A stretch of DNA of 64,000 bases from Agarivorans sp. Alg241-V36 (GTDB taxonomy: Bacteria; Pseudomonadota; Gammaproteobacteria; Enterobacterales; Celerinatantimonadaceae). This document shows, one piece after another, positions 50,401-57,883 of the stretch. The first letter of the stretch is position 1, and each line of letters opens with the position of its first letter. The position numbers and the translations under genes were made by a program. A model generated the notes under the pieces. The model searched no databases. It saw only the letters and a program-made list of their open reading frames with translations, and was not told the origin of the DNA. Location: NCBI RefSeq assembly GCF_900537085.1, contig NZ_UNRE01000006.1, positions 248,001 to 312,000 on the forward strand. The letters run 5' to 3'.

Positions 50401-52657
50401 TAATGCCCCATTCAGCATCACTGGTCACATTAACTGCCAGCATTTGGCCTAAATCACCTAGTTCGAAATCTTCAGAGAAGATCCGTGGTACGGGGTTAGA
50501 TAGGGTTTCAGCTGTAACATCGGCGCTATAGCTAGAAAGGCCGGCTGCGTTATAGGGGCGAATGCGGTAGCTGTAGCTTTCGCCTTCGATTAGCTTAGCG
50601 TCGGTGTAGCTGCTTTCATCGGCATCAATACGCCAAGTCAATACTTGCCATTCTCCTTGGCCTACACGGCGCTCTAATTGGTAACCCACTTCATCAAAGC
50701 TTGCGTCATCATTCCAGCTCAATTCTATTTCACTGATTGATAGCGGTGTGGCTTCAAGCGTGGTGGTAGAGTCAGCGGGGGTTGCGTCGATGTTAGAAAT
50801 CACTGCAGTTAGGTCAACGTCGAAGCTTAAGTCTGAGCTGCCAGCGTCCGATTGGTGAACTTCTACCGCAAGGGTATTCTCACCAACAATCAGCTGCTCC
50901 GGTAACAAGGCATACTCGTAAAAGCTTTGTTCTGCCGAGCCACCAATGCCGCTGCTGGCTGGTGTTGAGCTGGTTACTTCACCTTCTGGCATGTTACTGC
51001 GAACAACTTCGCTACCATTTAAGTACACAATTGCGCCATCATCACGTAATAAACGCAAAGTTAGCTTAATCACATCTTGGCTGCTGTTGAAGTTAAAGTC
51101 ATGACGGAAGTAGCTGGTAATGTGTTTGTTATCGCTGTCTCCGCCAAAGTCGATTTCGGTCACTTCGTCGCCGTCACCGTAACCGAGTTGAGCAGGGGCT
51201 TCTGGCCACGCGCTGTCATCAAATGAGGCGATATGCCAATCAGCGGGACTGCTGCCGTCATCAAGGTATTTCCAGCTTGAGCCTGCGCCGATAAGTTGCA
51301 CATTATCAATCTCCGCTCCCACAAAACCGCTGAGTGGTAAATCTAAGGCTTCACCCGATAGCGGGGCCCATAGTGGTAGGCCTTCCGCTACCGCAACTGC
51401 GTTGGCGTCTTGTGTGGCTTGAGTCAGTGGCGTTACCGTGTCGGCACTAAAGGCTTTGCCGGCGAGAGTTTCATGCTCAGAGCCAAAACGTACCGTATGA
51501 ATACGCATATTGTCTGGCGCTGCGTGGATCAGTTTGAACTGCCAAAATGAGCCGCTGTCCATAGTCCATGGCTTATCGTCATCGGTGGGGCGAGTTGGCG
51601 CACCCCAACTACCTTCCCCAATAATCATGCTGCCATTAGCATCATCACGAATAAAGTCTTGATAGCTACCTGCCGCTTGGCTGTATATCACTGGGTAAGT
51701 GTATTTAGCCATGTGGGTATCTGATTCAACGATAAGCTGAAAATCCTGCTGGTTGAAAATTTCAGCCCAGGCTTCGATTCGGCCAGTACCTTCGCTTTTA
51801 CCACTAGTATGTGGTCGCATTGGTCGGTGGTAGTTAGCGAGCTTCCAGCTAGCGCTAGAAGCAGCTGAATCAGTGGTAAATGCTGTGTTCTGCGCGTTCC
51901 ATGCGTCAGCGTTTTGATCGTCGTAAGCGCCGTAACCCACACCCGGTTCAGCTTCACTGTTTAAGCTGAAAATATCGAGCATGTTGCCACCAATACTTAG
52001 CTTGTAATAAGCGCTGTTTGGCACGCCAAACACGTAGCTAAGCATGTCGTAGACATCATTTTCATGGTTACCATGGGTGGCCACGATAGGGTACATGCGG
52101 CCATCTTCACTGCGACTTAGTTGCCAGTCGGTTAGCCAGTCTACCCACTGCTCATGATTACCATCATCAGTGAAATCGCCATTGAATAATACAAACAATG
52201 GGCGAGAAGCGGCAACCAGTTTGTTACCTTCCTGACGTGGTTGGCGGTTGGTGCGTGAGTCACCGCCGGCAATAAAGGTAAAATTTCCAGCGATATTAGG
52301 TGCAGTTTTGAACCATGAGGTGTCGCTACATCCTTCGCTGTCACAGATTTGGAAATAATATGCAGTATCAGCGCTTAAACCATTTAAGTAGGCTAACTGT
52401 GTGGTCAAGGTTATTGAGTCAACTGCATCGTCGGGATGAGCCATTACTGTAGCTTCGTCTGCCGGGTGAGTTGTCCAATTACTCCCGTCGGCAGCGGTGC
52501 CGTAACGAACATTGGGGGTATCACCAGAGACTAAACGCCAACCCAAGGTAGCGGTAGTGCTTGGGTCATCTGTCCACGCAATACGTGGCAAATCACTGCT
52601 TGCCGCTGCTGAGTGACACACTCCTGTCACTAATAGCGACAATAATCGCAATTTCAT
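47495..52657 (-). CDS. Giant secreted phosphoesterase/nuclease with GlyGly-CTERM-type sorting tail
   Basis: A 1720-residue exported protein. Approximate order: signal peptide 1-20; purple-acid-phosphatase-like Fn3 20-120; calcineurin-type metallophosphoesterase 125-350 (GGDSRTN, FNGDFTDDGNHEQW, THGNHEND, ESDTHMAKY); galactose-binding-like domain 470-640; Fn3 640-725; three MAM/anchor-J-like repeats 735-1235, each with a DDWLI/NDWLI and FRYTSTGTG-type block; PKD 1245-1330 (WNFGDGNNSSDESPAHQYAE); endonuclease/exonuclease/phosphatase 1335-1685 (RIATFNAYLN, LLQEFDY, MVLLSRYPI, IMGDQNAS, QVDYVLPS, SSDHRLV). The tail is acidic linker, glycine, membrane segment GYGLILLAFVAGSV and RRRR, as in GlyGly-CTERM. 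A role in releasing phosphate from extracellular DNA is inferred. Divergent from the haem protein/rhombosortase pair. Confidence 0.88.
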   Translation of the reverse strand: MKLRLLSLLVTGVCHSAAASSDLPRIAWTDDPSTTATLGWRLVSGDTPNVRYGTAADGSNWTTHPADEATVMAHPDDAVDSITLTTQLAYLNGLSADTAYYFQICDSEGCSDTSWFKTAPNIAGNFTFIAGGDSRTNRQPRQEGNKLVAASRPLFVLFNGDFTDDGNHEQWVDWLTDWQLSRSEDGRMYPIVATHGNHENDVYDMLSYVFGVPNSAYYKLSIGGNMLDIFSLNSEAEPGVGYGAYDDQNADAWNAQNTAFTTDSAASSASWKLANYHRPMRPHTSGKSEGTGRIEAWAEIFNQQDFQLIVESDTHMAKYTYPVIYSQAAGSYQDFIRDDANGSMIIGEGSWGAPTRPTDDDKPWTMDSGSFWQFKLIHAAPDNMRIHTVRFGSEHETLAGKAFSADTVTPLTQATQDANAVAVAEGLPLWAPLSGEALDLPLSGFVGAEIDNVQLIGAGSSWKYLDDGSSPADWHIASFDDSAWPEAPAQLGYGDGDEVTEIDFGGDSDNKHITSYFRHDFNFNSSQDVIKLTLRLLRDDGAIVYLNGSEVVRSNMPEGEVTSSTPASSGIGGSAEQSFYEYALLPEQLIVGENTLAVEVHQSDAGSSDLSFDVDLTAVISNIDATPADSTTTLEATPLSISEIELSWNDDASFDEVGYQLERRVGQGEWQVLTWRIDADESSYTDAKLIEGESYSYRIRPYNAAGLSSYSADVTAETLSNPVPRIFSEDFELGDLGQMLAVNVTSDAEWGISTNGNYAYMNGYGADMESDDWLITPSINLGYYSETSLSFESAYNYDGPLLELSYSLDYDPAVHNSPLDATWVVIPECTAANGAACWAQPSEAQWTFEATTVDLSAVDAEQVSFAFRYTSTGTGGGDGRGWQVDNIAVRGNYQGSAVVSDSLETGVPTTWTNHSSASTANWDAGVQLDTPGVFINGFGADEASNDWLILPAATLSEDDLASLSFDYYQKYSGPALKVMASTNYQDGNEPASADWTDLNVALPSLHEAWASIGPISLAAYLGNVHLAFVYTTTGTGPGDGANMGLANISINRNLDGVVTENEQLGENFDALDNFGSFSSYSASSNADWVIEERSGQTGALISGFGADAASDDWLISPAVELLSWHNGVVDFDIYTNYGGPALSVLISNDYSGSGDPAAATWTELSYLDDEPSTPTALAAVDDAWTSYRVDLSSYTGTAYLAFRYTSTGTGSGEGRRLGVDNFSYKSTYGEAGMSAIFALADDVVASGEDANFVATVTNGTAPYSYGWNFGDGNNSSDESPAHQYAEAGDYSVVLTVTDAEGTVTSMTRSITIYQPGQAIPALSADVRIATFNAYLNRPTEGQILTDSLSGTDSQIANVAEILQRVRPDVVLLQEFDYVADGSAVAAFKANYLEVSQNGADPIEYPFVYLAESNTGIPSEFDFDNDGDVGGLGDGGDAYGFGEFPGQYGMVLLSRYPIVTDQVRTFQHFLWKDMPDAMLPINPDTSEGWYSEEELEVFRLSSKSHWDVPIDVNGNIVHVLASHPTPPVFDGDEDRNGLRNHDEIRFWRDYIDPSLAGYIYDDQGATGGLADGQSFVIMGDQNASLHEGDATNDPISMLTNSSLINSADIPTSIGGVENTPSSEYAARHTADWAIQVDYVLPSVAGIEVDHTAVFWPGLADELYYLVGPGVASSDHRLVYLDANLGVTNSDDSDDDGLFGSAGYGLILLAFVAGSVRRRRLL

Positions 52658-52800
52658 ACATTACTCCATTAATATATAAGCATAAAAAAACACCTCTCGG
52701 GCGTTACCACGCGAAGATGTCATACCACTGTGACATAAGTGTGATATAAATATGACTACTTTCTGTCCAAATGGTCAAAAAGTTTAAAAATAGGTTAAAG

Positions 52801-52837
52801 TGCACCAATTTCAGTCATTTATGCACCAATGGGGTAC
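52801..52837. promoter_or_regulatory. Direct repeat TGCACCAAT before the haem protein gene
   Basis: TGCACCAAT occurs at 52801 and 52822, 21 bp apart (two helical turns). The second copy extends to TGCACCAATGGGGTACA, a loose match to NtrC sites. It lies 34-70 nt upstream of the gene at 52871, between divergent genes. Confidence 0.35.
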
Positions 52838-52870
52838 ATTTTTTTAAGTTAGAACAAGAAAGGATTTATT

Positions 52871-54550
52871 ATGGCCCAAGGAAGTAGGCCTAGTTTTATT
52901 GCGTTAAGTCGAAAACAAACACCTAGATTGACCTTGTGGTTAAGTCATGTGCTGTTATTGCCGCTTTTGTTAACCTTGTTTCTCAGCGGTATGCAAATAG
53001 CGCGTGCGAATCATCCGAACAGTTTGGCGCATTATTTTGGCGCTTGGTTACCGCAAGGACAAGTGCATCTGTGGCACCAAATATCGGCCTTAGTATTAGT
53101 AGCAGCAATAGTTTCGTATATTATTTATCAGCTGCTGTGGGGACGGTTTAAACGACTTGTTATTGCTAAGCAAATCAGCGGTGGAAACAAATTTTTCAGG
53201 ATTGGCATTGCTGTTAGTTTGCTGTGTTTAGCTGGGTCGGTTGCAAGCGGCTTAGCGATTTATCTGTTGCCCGTCAGACCCGCTTGGCTTAATCAAATAC
53301 ACCCTCTATTAGCTTGGTTTACGCTTGGTGCTGGCTTACTACATGTTTTCACCGCCTTGGTAGTGCGGGGATTACTTAATAGTGGGCGCTTTTTGCTTCC
53401 TCAAGGCTCTTTGGGCTGGCGTGGCACAGCGGTGTTTAGTTTTGCTGCCGTCGTGAGCGTGGTTTTGTGGTCGGTGTCAGCGACCCAATATCCACGTTTG
53501 CTGATGGTTAAAATACATCAGCCTTTGTCGTTAGATGGCGAGGGCCGTAATCCTCTTTGGTCGCAAGCCCCGGCATTAAAGGTTCGCACCAGCAACGGCG
53601 CCAACATGCCAGGTGGAGTGACTGATATTGAAATCCGCGCTCTTCATGATGGACAATCAGGCTACTTTTTGTTGCGCTGGGCTGATGCCACGCGCAGCTT
53701 AACTCACCTACCTTTGCAAAAAACTGCAGAAGGCTGGAAGGTGCTTCAAAGCTCAGCACTTAACGCCGACGAAAATCAGTTTTATGAAGACAAATTTGCA
53801 TTGATGATTTCTCGAAGCGGGCAATTTGCTGGGGCAGGGGCTACCCACCTCGGTACTAAGCCTCATGGCGAGCGGCCGGGTTCTGCCAGTGGCCGAGGCT
53901 TACACTACACCTTAGATGGAAGCATTACGGATGTGTGGCATTGGAAGGCAGTGCGCACCGGCACCAGTATTGGCCAGGCGGATGATAACTACTTTGGCGC
54001 CCCTCGACCGTCAAAATCTGAATACAAGCGTTACACCGCAGGTTATCAAAAAGATCTCGATTGTGAACATCTGGTTCGCTGGGAAAATAATGACGCCTTG
54101 TTGAAACCTGAGTGTGGGGGCTTTGTATCTAACTGGCGAGAATATTCAGATGATATTGTGCAGCCTTTGCGTTTGCCCAAATCTGCCAGCGTGTTAAAAC
54201 GGATGGGCTCTCCTAACCTTGACCCAGAATTAAGTGACGTAGGCAGTTGGTGGTTGAATTGGGAAGATACCGAAAAGTACAACCCAGACAATGACCACTT
54301 TCCACTAGGCACAGTCATTCCGTCGGTTCTCTCGCTAGGGCCCTTATCTCAAGGGCGGGGTGATGTCAGTGCGAAAGCGTCTTGGAATCACGGTTTTTGG
54401 ACTTTGGAGCTTAAACGTAGCCTAATGGCTCCCGATGAATATGACTTACCCTTGGAGACCGGCATGTATTTATGGTTAAGTGCCTTTAACCACAGTCAAA
54501 CTCGCCATAGTTATCATCTTCAACCTTTGCGCTTGGAGTTGCAGCTTTAA
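52871..54550 (+). CDS. Cytochrome b561-type membrane protein fused to ethylbenzene-dehydrogenase-type haem domain
   Basis: A 559-residue two-part protein. Residues about 15-215 form a di-haem cytochrome b561-like bundle of four or five helices with candidate haem His in LTLWLSHVLLLP, VHLWHQISALVL, NQIHPLLAWF and GLLHVFTALV. Residues about 235-555 are a periplasmic haem-binding domain of the ethylbenzene dehydrogenase/DMSO-reductase gamma type (IEIRALHDGQSGYFLLRWAD, FYEDKFALMISRSG, DVWHWKAVRTGTS, FWTLELKRSL). It would pass electrons between quinol and a periplasmic partner. The stop overlaps the rhombosortase start (TAATG), so they are cotranslated. No catalytic molybdoenzyme is nearby. Confidence 0.82.
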   Translation: MAQGSRPSFIALSRKQTPRLTLWLSHVLLLPLLLTLFLSGMQIARANHPNSLAHYFGAWLPQGQVHLWHQISALVLVAAIVSYIIYQLLWGRFKRLVIAKQISGGNKFFRIGIAVSLLCLAGSVASGLAIYLLPVRPAWLNQIHPLLAWFTLGAGLLHVFTALVVRGLLNSGRFLLPQGSLGWRGTAVFSFAAVVSVVLWSVSATQYPRLLMVKIHQPLSLDGEGRNPLWSQAPALKVRTSNGANMPGGVTDIEIRALHDGQSGYFLLRWADATRSLTHLPLQKTAEGWKVLQSSALNADENQFYEDKFALMISRSGQFAGAGATHLGTKPHGERPGSASGRGLHYTLDGSITDVWHWKAVRTGTSIGQADDNYFGAPRPSKSEYKRYTAGYQKDLDCEHLVRWENNDALLKPECGGFVSNWREYSDDIVQPLRLPKSASVLKRMGSPNLDPELSDVGSWWLNWEDTEKYNPDNDHFPLGTVIPSVLSLGPLSQGRGDVSAKASWNHGFWTLELKRSLMAPDEYDLPLETGMYLWLSAFNHSQTRHSYHLQPLRLELQL

Positions 54551-55146
54551 TGCGAGGCTTTGAGCTAAATCCTCCGCGAAGTATATTGCTTGGCGTAATT
54601 TGTTTCATGCTTGTCTTGCAGCTCGCCGGGCAGCCTGCTTTGGAACTCTTACGCTGGCAACCAGAATTATCAACCAGTCAGCCGTGGCGTATTTATACCG
54701 CTCATTGGTTGCATGTGAATGTTTCTCACCTAGCTATCAACCTCGCTTCTTTATTGGCTGCTTTTAGCTTGTTTCCCGAGCTTATTAAATTGCGCTATTT
54801 ACTGGTGTGTTTGTTGCTCCCTCCATTAGGGGTGGGCCTTGGTCTTAGTTTATTGGACTCTGATATTACTTGGTATGTGGGGTATTCAGGCGCCTTGTAT
54901 GGCTTACTAACAAGCGGTGCCATCGTACTCTACAAACGAAATCCCTTCGTATTGTGGGTGGCGGGGTTTGTGATAATTAAAATTGCTTGGGAGCAGTTTC
55001 TAGGACCCATTGAGAGCGATGTGAGTCTGCCGGTTAATCAAATCGCTACGCAATCGCATCTTTACGGCGCAATCAGCGGCGTGCTGCTGGGGACACTGCT
55101 GCGACTTTATGAAGCTTGCGAGAGCGCAAAACAGCTAACTAACTAA
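54550..55146 (+). CDS. rrtA: Rhombosortase (rhomboid-family GlyGly-CTERM serine protease)
   Basis: A 198-residue intramembrane protease with about six helices. It shows YTAHWLHVNVSHLAINLASL (rhomboid HxxxxHxxxN), WYVGYSGALYGLLTSGAIVL (GxSG with catalytic Ser) and NQIATQSHLYGAISGVLLGT (catalytic His). Short size, the HW-H loop and absence of extra domains fit the GlyGly-CTERM-processing subfamily, which cuts C-terminal tails such as that of the protein at 47495. It starts at ATG 54550 in the TAA of the haem protein gene. Confidence 0.88.
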   Translation: MRGFELNPPRSILLGVICFMLVLQLAGQPALELLRWQPELSTSQPWRIYTAHWLHVNVSHLAINLASLLAAFSLFPELIKLRYLLVCLLLPPLGVGLGLSLLDSDITWYVGYSGALYGLLTSGAIVLYKRNPFVLWVAGFVIIKIAWEQFLGPIESDVSLPVNQIATQSHLYGAISGVLLGTLLRLYEACESAKQLTN

Positions 55147-55224
55147 ACCAGTCAATCACCGTAAACAGAGTCGCGCTAGCTAATTCAGGCTGGTGGACCA
55201 GCTTGCTTAGCCACAAATCTAGGA

Positions 55225-55416
55225 CTAATTACGCGATAATAGCTCGATCAATTCATTTTCAGTAGCAGGAATGCTTTGCAGCTCGATGCCCGCTGGCGAG
55301 CCACCTTTTAGCATGTAGGCGTTAGTGCTGCAGTGGTCGTAGTGAAACCATTGGCCGTCTATGCATACGTTGGTATAACAACGTGGATCTTGTTTTAATT
55401 CCATCTTAATACCCAT
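55225..55416 (-). CDS. Small hypothetical protein
   Basis: A 63-residue protein with three Cys and several aromatic residues: ELKQDPRCYTNVCIDGQWFH, then YDHCSTNAYMLKGGSPAGIE and a helical end ENELIELLSRN. It has no opposing gene and uses normal codons. Starts at 55416 or 55404 are both in frame; neither has a strong ribosome site. An FNR-like sequence lies 53-66 nt upstream. Family not recognised. Confidence 0.55.
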   Translation of the reverse strand: MGIKMELKQDPRCYTNVCIDGQWFHYDHCSTNAYMLKGGSPAGIELQSIPATENELIELLSRN

Positions 55417-55468
55417 AGTTTATTTGTTAACACAGCTTTAACATAACCCTAGGCGGCAAAAATAAAAT

Positions 55469-55482
55469 ATGATCTACATCAA
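55469..55482. promoter_or_regulatory. FNR/CRP-like site
   Basis: ATGATCTACATCAA matches the FNR consensus TTGATNNNNATCAA at 9 of 10 defined bases. Its centre is about 60 nt upstream of the small gene at 55416 and about 205 nt before the DUF1287 gene. A similar sequence occurs at 60940. Confidence 0.4.
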
Positions 55483-55680
55483 TTGAAGTTTAGAGCTACC
55501 TCCATAGTATTAGAGATTGTTGCTCATTTAGTGAGCTAGATCGGATGGTGCACTGTAAGGGCGCAAGAGAAATTCACCTAAAAGTCGCTTCTGTTATTGT
55601 TTGTTTTGTTATTAATTGATGAATAAGCAAGTATGATTAGCTTACTTGGGTGAACAGCTTACAAAGGAAAATTAGGCAGT

Positions 55681-56268
55681 ATGGTTAAGTGGCTTATATC
55701 GCTGATAGCGCTTCTATCATTCCCTGTTATGGGCACTACCCTAGCGCAACAGTTGGTTGACGCCGCCTTGGCGCGAACCGAGCATACCGTCATCTACAAT
55801 GGTGCATATTTTGCGCTGGATTACCCCAACGGCGATGTGCCCGAGCACTTTGGTGTATGCACTGATGTATTGATTCGCACTTACCGAAAGCTTGGCATTG
55901 ATTTACAGGTTTTGGTGCATGAAGACATGCAGCAACATTTTTCGCTTTATCCATCTAAACGTATTTGGGGATTAAACCGTACTGACCGAAATATAGATCA
56001 CCGAAGAGTGCCTAATTTGCAGGTGTTTTTTACCCGCCATGGTGAGTCTTTACCAATCAGTGATAATGCCAGCAGTTTTTTACCGGGAGATATAGTGAGT
56101 TGGATGCTGCCGGGTAACTTGCCCCATATCGGCATTGTCAGTGACCAATTTACAGCAGAAGGTATTCCTCAAATTGTTCACAACATTGGCCTTGGACCGC
56201 AGCTAAACGACATGCTGTTTAACTACCCCATCACTGGCCATTACCGCTATTTGCCAAGTGATAAGTAG
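55681..56268 (+). CDS. DUF1287 domain protein (exported, NlpC/P60-like fold)
   Basis: A 195-residue exported protein of the DUF1287 family. Signal peptide MVKWLISLIALLSFPVMGTT is followed by AALARTEHTVIYNGAYFALD, YPNGDVPEHFGVCTDVLIRT (candidate nucleophile Cys), QHFSLYPSKRIWGLNRTDRN, HRRVPNLQVFF, LPGDIVSWMLPGNLPHIGIV (candidate His) and QIVHNIGLGPQLNDMLFNY. The Cys-His layout resembles papain-like amidases, but the family's activity is not established. ATG 55681 has AAGGAAAA upstream. Convergent with a LysR gene; the two stops are adjacent. Confidence 0.85.
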   Translation: MVKWLISLIALLSFPVMGTTLAQQLVDAALARTEHTVIYNGAYFALDYPNGDVPEHFGVCTDVLIRTYRKLGIDLQVLVHEDMQQHFSLYPSKRIWGLNRTDRNIDHRRVPNLQVFFTRHGESLPISDNASSFLPGDIVSWMLPGNLPHIGIVSDQFTAEGIPQIVHNIGLGPQLNDMLFNYPITGHYRYLPSDK

Positions 56269-57159
56269 CTATTCTGCTAGTGTCTTAAAGCGTTGTTTTA
56301 AAAATTGGGTAAAAGCCTGAACCTTAGAAGTACGGTGCATATCCACGTGGGTGGTAAGCCATTGCGGAATCGCCCAATGCTCCAGCGGCGGCATCAGTGG
56401 CAGCAGATCAGGATAATGCTTAGCGGTTTCGCAGTTAAGGGGCGCAGCACCAAAACCGGCTCTAATCGCTGGAATAAAAGCGTTAAAGTCATTCACTCGT
56501 AAGGCAATTTGTTGTGGGTCTAGCTCGCTGTTCATCCAGTTAATAAAACTAATCTGCGAATAGGGCTCAATGGTAGATATAAACCGGTGCCCAGCTACGT
56601 CGCTTAAAGACTTTATTTTACCGTGCTTCTTTAAGTAGCTGCTTGAGCCATACAGGGTGACAGGGCTGTCGGCTAAGTGTTGCACAACATAATCTAAGTC
56701 TTTTGGCTTGTTACCCGGGCGAATACTGACATGAGCCTCGCCATGTTCCAGTTTCAAAATTCTGCTATCGGCGGCGTACTCCAACTTAATGTTGGGGTAA
56801 AGCGCTTGAAAATCAGCCAGCATAGGTAACAGCAGCTCGGCCATATTATTCACCGTGGTTAATACCAAGGTGCCAGAAAGCTGATTGTCGGTGCCAGCCA
56901 GTTTGCCTAGTAAACGGTTGAAGTCGTTTTGGGTGCTCTCGGCGGTTTGGGTGAGCAGTAAACCTGCTTCGGTGACTTGATAGCCACGGGCATGGCGATG
57001 GAATAAACGAGTGCCAAGGCGTTCTTCCAAGGCATTTATTCGCCGCAATACTGTGCTGTGGTGAACATCCAAGGCTTCGGCAGCAGCGGTGAGTGTGCCT
57101 AAGGTCGCAACCTTATAAGCAATATGGATGTCGTTCCAATCGTTCTTGTGTGCATTCAT
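56269..57159 (-). CDS. LysR-family transcriptional regulator
   Basis: A 296-residue regulator with a winged helix-turn-helix at about 8-65 (NDWNDIHIAYKVATLGTLTA, AEALDVHHSTVLRRINALEE, RLFHRHARGYQVTEAG) and a LysR substrate domain at about 95-290. ATG 57159 (MNAHKNDWND) fits the usual family start; the longer frame from TTG 57195 adds an unusual leader. Neither has a clear Shine-Dalgarno. It is divergent from the FMN-reductase gene 106 nt away, its most likely target, by the usual LysR arrangement. Confidence 0.87.
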   Translation of the reverse strand: MNAHKNDWNDIHIAYKVATLGTLTAAAEALDVHHSTVLRRINALEERLGTRLFHRHARGYQVTEAGLLLTQTAESTQNDFNRLLGKLAGTDNQLSGTLVLTTVNNMAELLLPMLADFQALYPNIKLEYAADSRILKLEHGEAHVSIRPGNKPKDLDYVVQHLADSPVTLYGSSSYLKKHGKIKSLSDVAGHRFISTIEPYSQISFINWMNSELDPQQIALRVNDFNAFIPAIRAGFGAAPLNCETAKHYPDLLPLMPPLEHWAIPQWLTTHVDMHRTSKVQAFTQFLKQRFKTLAE

Positions 57160-57265
57160 GCACAGAAGTATTGCATGGGTGTTGTTTTTCTTCAAATTTG
57201 CTTATGCAAGAATGCACTTAAATCGAAAACGAATTCCACTTTAAGGCTTAGCCTAGGAGCACAAC

Positions 57266-57835
57266 ATGACTAAATTAATCGCAATTGCAGGCAGCTTACG
57301 CGCTCAATCATTTAATAAAAACCTAGTAAAAATTGCCGCCAAAGGGGCAGAAGAAGCGGGTGCTGAAGTTCGTTACGTAGACTTAGCTGACTTTGCCATT
57401 CCGCTTTATTCAGAAGATTTAGAAGCAGAAGGTACACCTGCCTCGGTGAACGACTTAAAACACTTATTTGCTCAGGCTGATGGAATCTTGCTAGCCAGCC
57501 CCGAGTACAACGGTTCCATCTCTGGCGTGCTAAAAAATGCCTTAGATTGGTTATCTCGCCCTTCTAAAGATGCCGAAATTGGCTCGGCTTTCCAAGGCAA
57601 GGTGGCTGGCATTATGGCCACTTCGCCGGGCGGTTTAGGCGGCATTCGTGGTTTGGCTCATACTCGCGATATTTTGTTTAACTTAGGTGTAATGGTTAGC
57701 CCAAAACAAGTGGCGGTGGGTTCGTCTTACCAAGCCTTTAATAGCGAAGGCCAATTAACTGATGCAGACATGGAGCAACGAGTTAAAAGCCTTGGTGCTG
57801 AAGTGGCGGAAACCGCTAAACGCTTAGCTAGTTAA
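57266..57835 (+). CDS. NADPH-dependent FMN reductase
   Basis: A 189-residue flavodoxin-like reductase. The flavin loop is IAGSLRAQSFNKNLVKIAAK, with LASPEYNGSISGVLKNALDW (the family PEYN motif) and ATSPGGLGGIRGLAH. It reduces FMN, quinones or azo dyes in relatives such as ChrR/YieF-like proteins. ATG 57266 follows TAGGAG. Divergent from the LysR gene, so probably induced by an electrophile or quinone sensed by that regulator. Confidence 0.9.
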   Translation: MTKLIAIAGSLRAQSFNKNLVKIAAKGAEEAGAEVRYVDLADFAIPLYSEDLEAEGTPASVNDLKHLFAQADGILLASPEYNGSISGVLKNALDWLSRPSKDAEIGSAFQGKVAGIMATSPGGLGGIRGLAHTRDILFNLGVMVSPKQVAVGSSYQAFNSEGQLTDADMEQRVKSLGAEVAETAKRLAS

Positions 57836-57846
57836 GTAGGCATTGG

Positions 57847-57874
57847 TATAGCTCCAGCGATGCTTGGAGCTATA
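57847..57874. terminator. Hairpin between convergent genes
   Basis: TATAGCTCCA paired with TGGAGCTATA over an 8-nt loop. It lies after the FMN reductase stop and before the end of the lyase-like gene. No U-run, so it may be a weak or factor-assisted terminator. Confidence 0.5.
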
Positions 57875-57883
57875 TCTGGAGGG

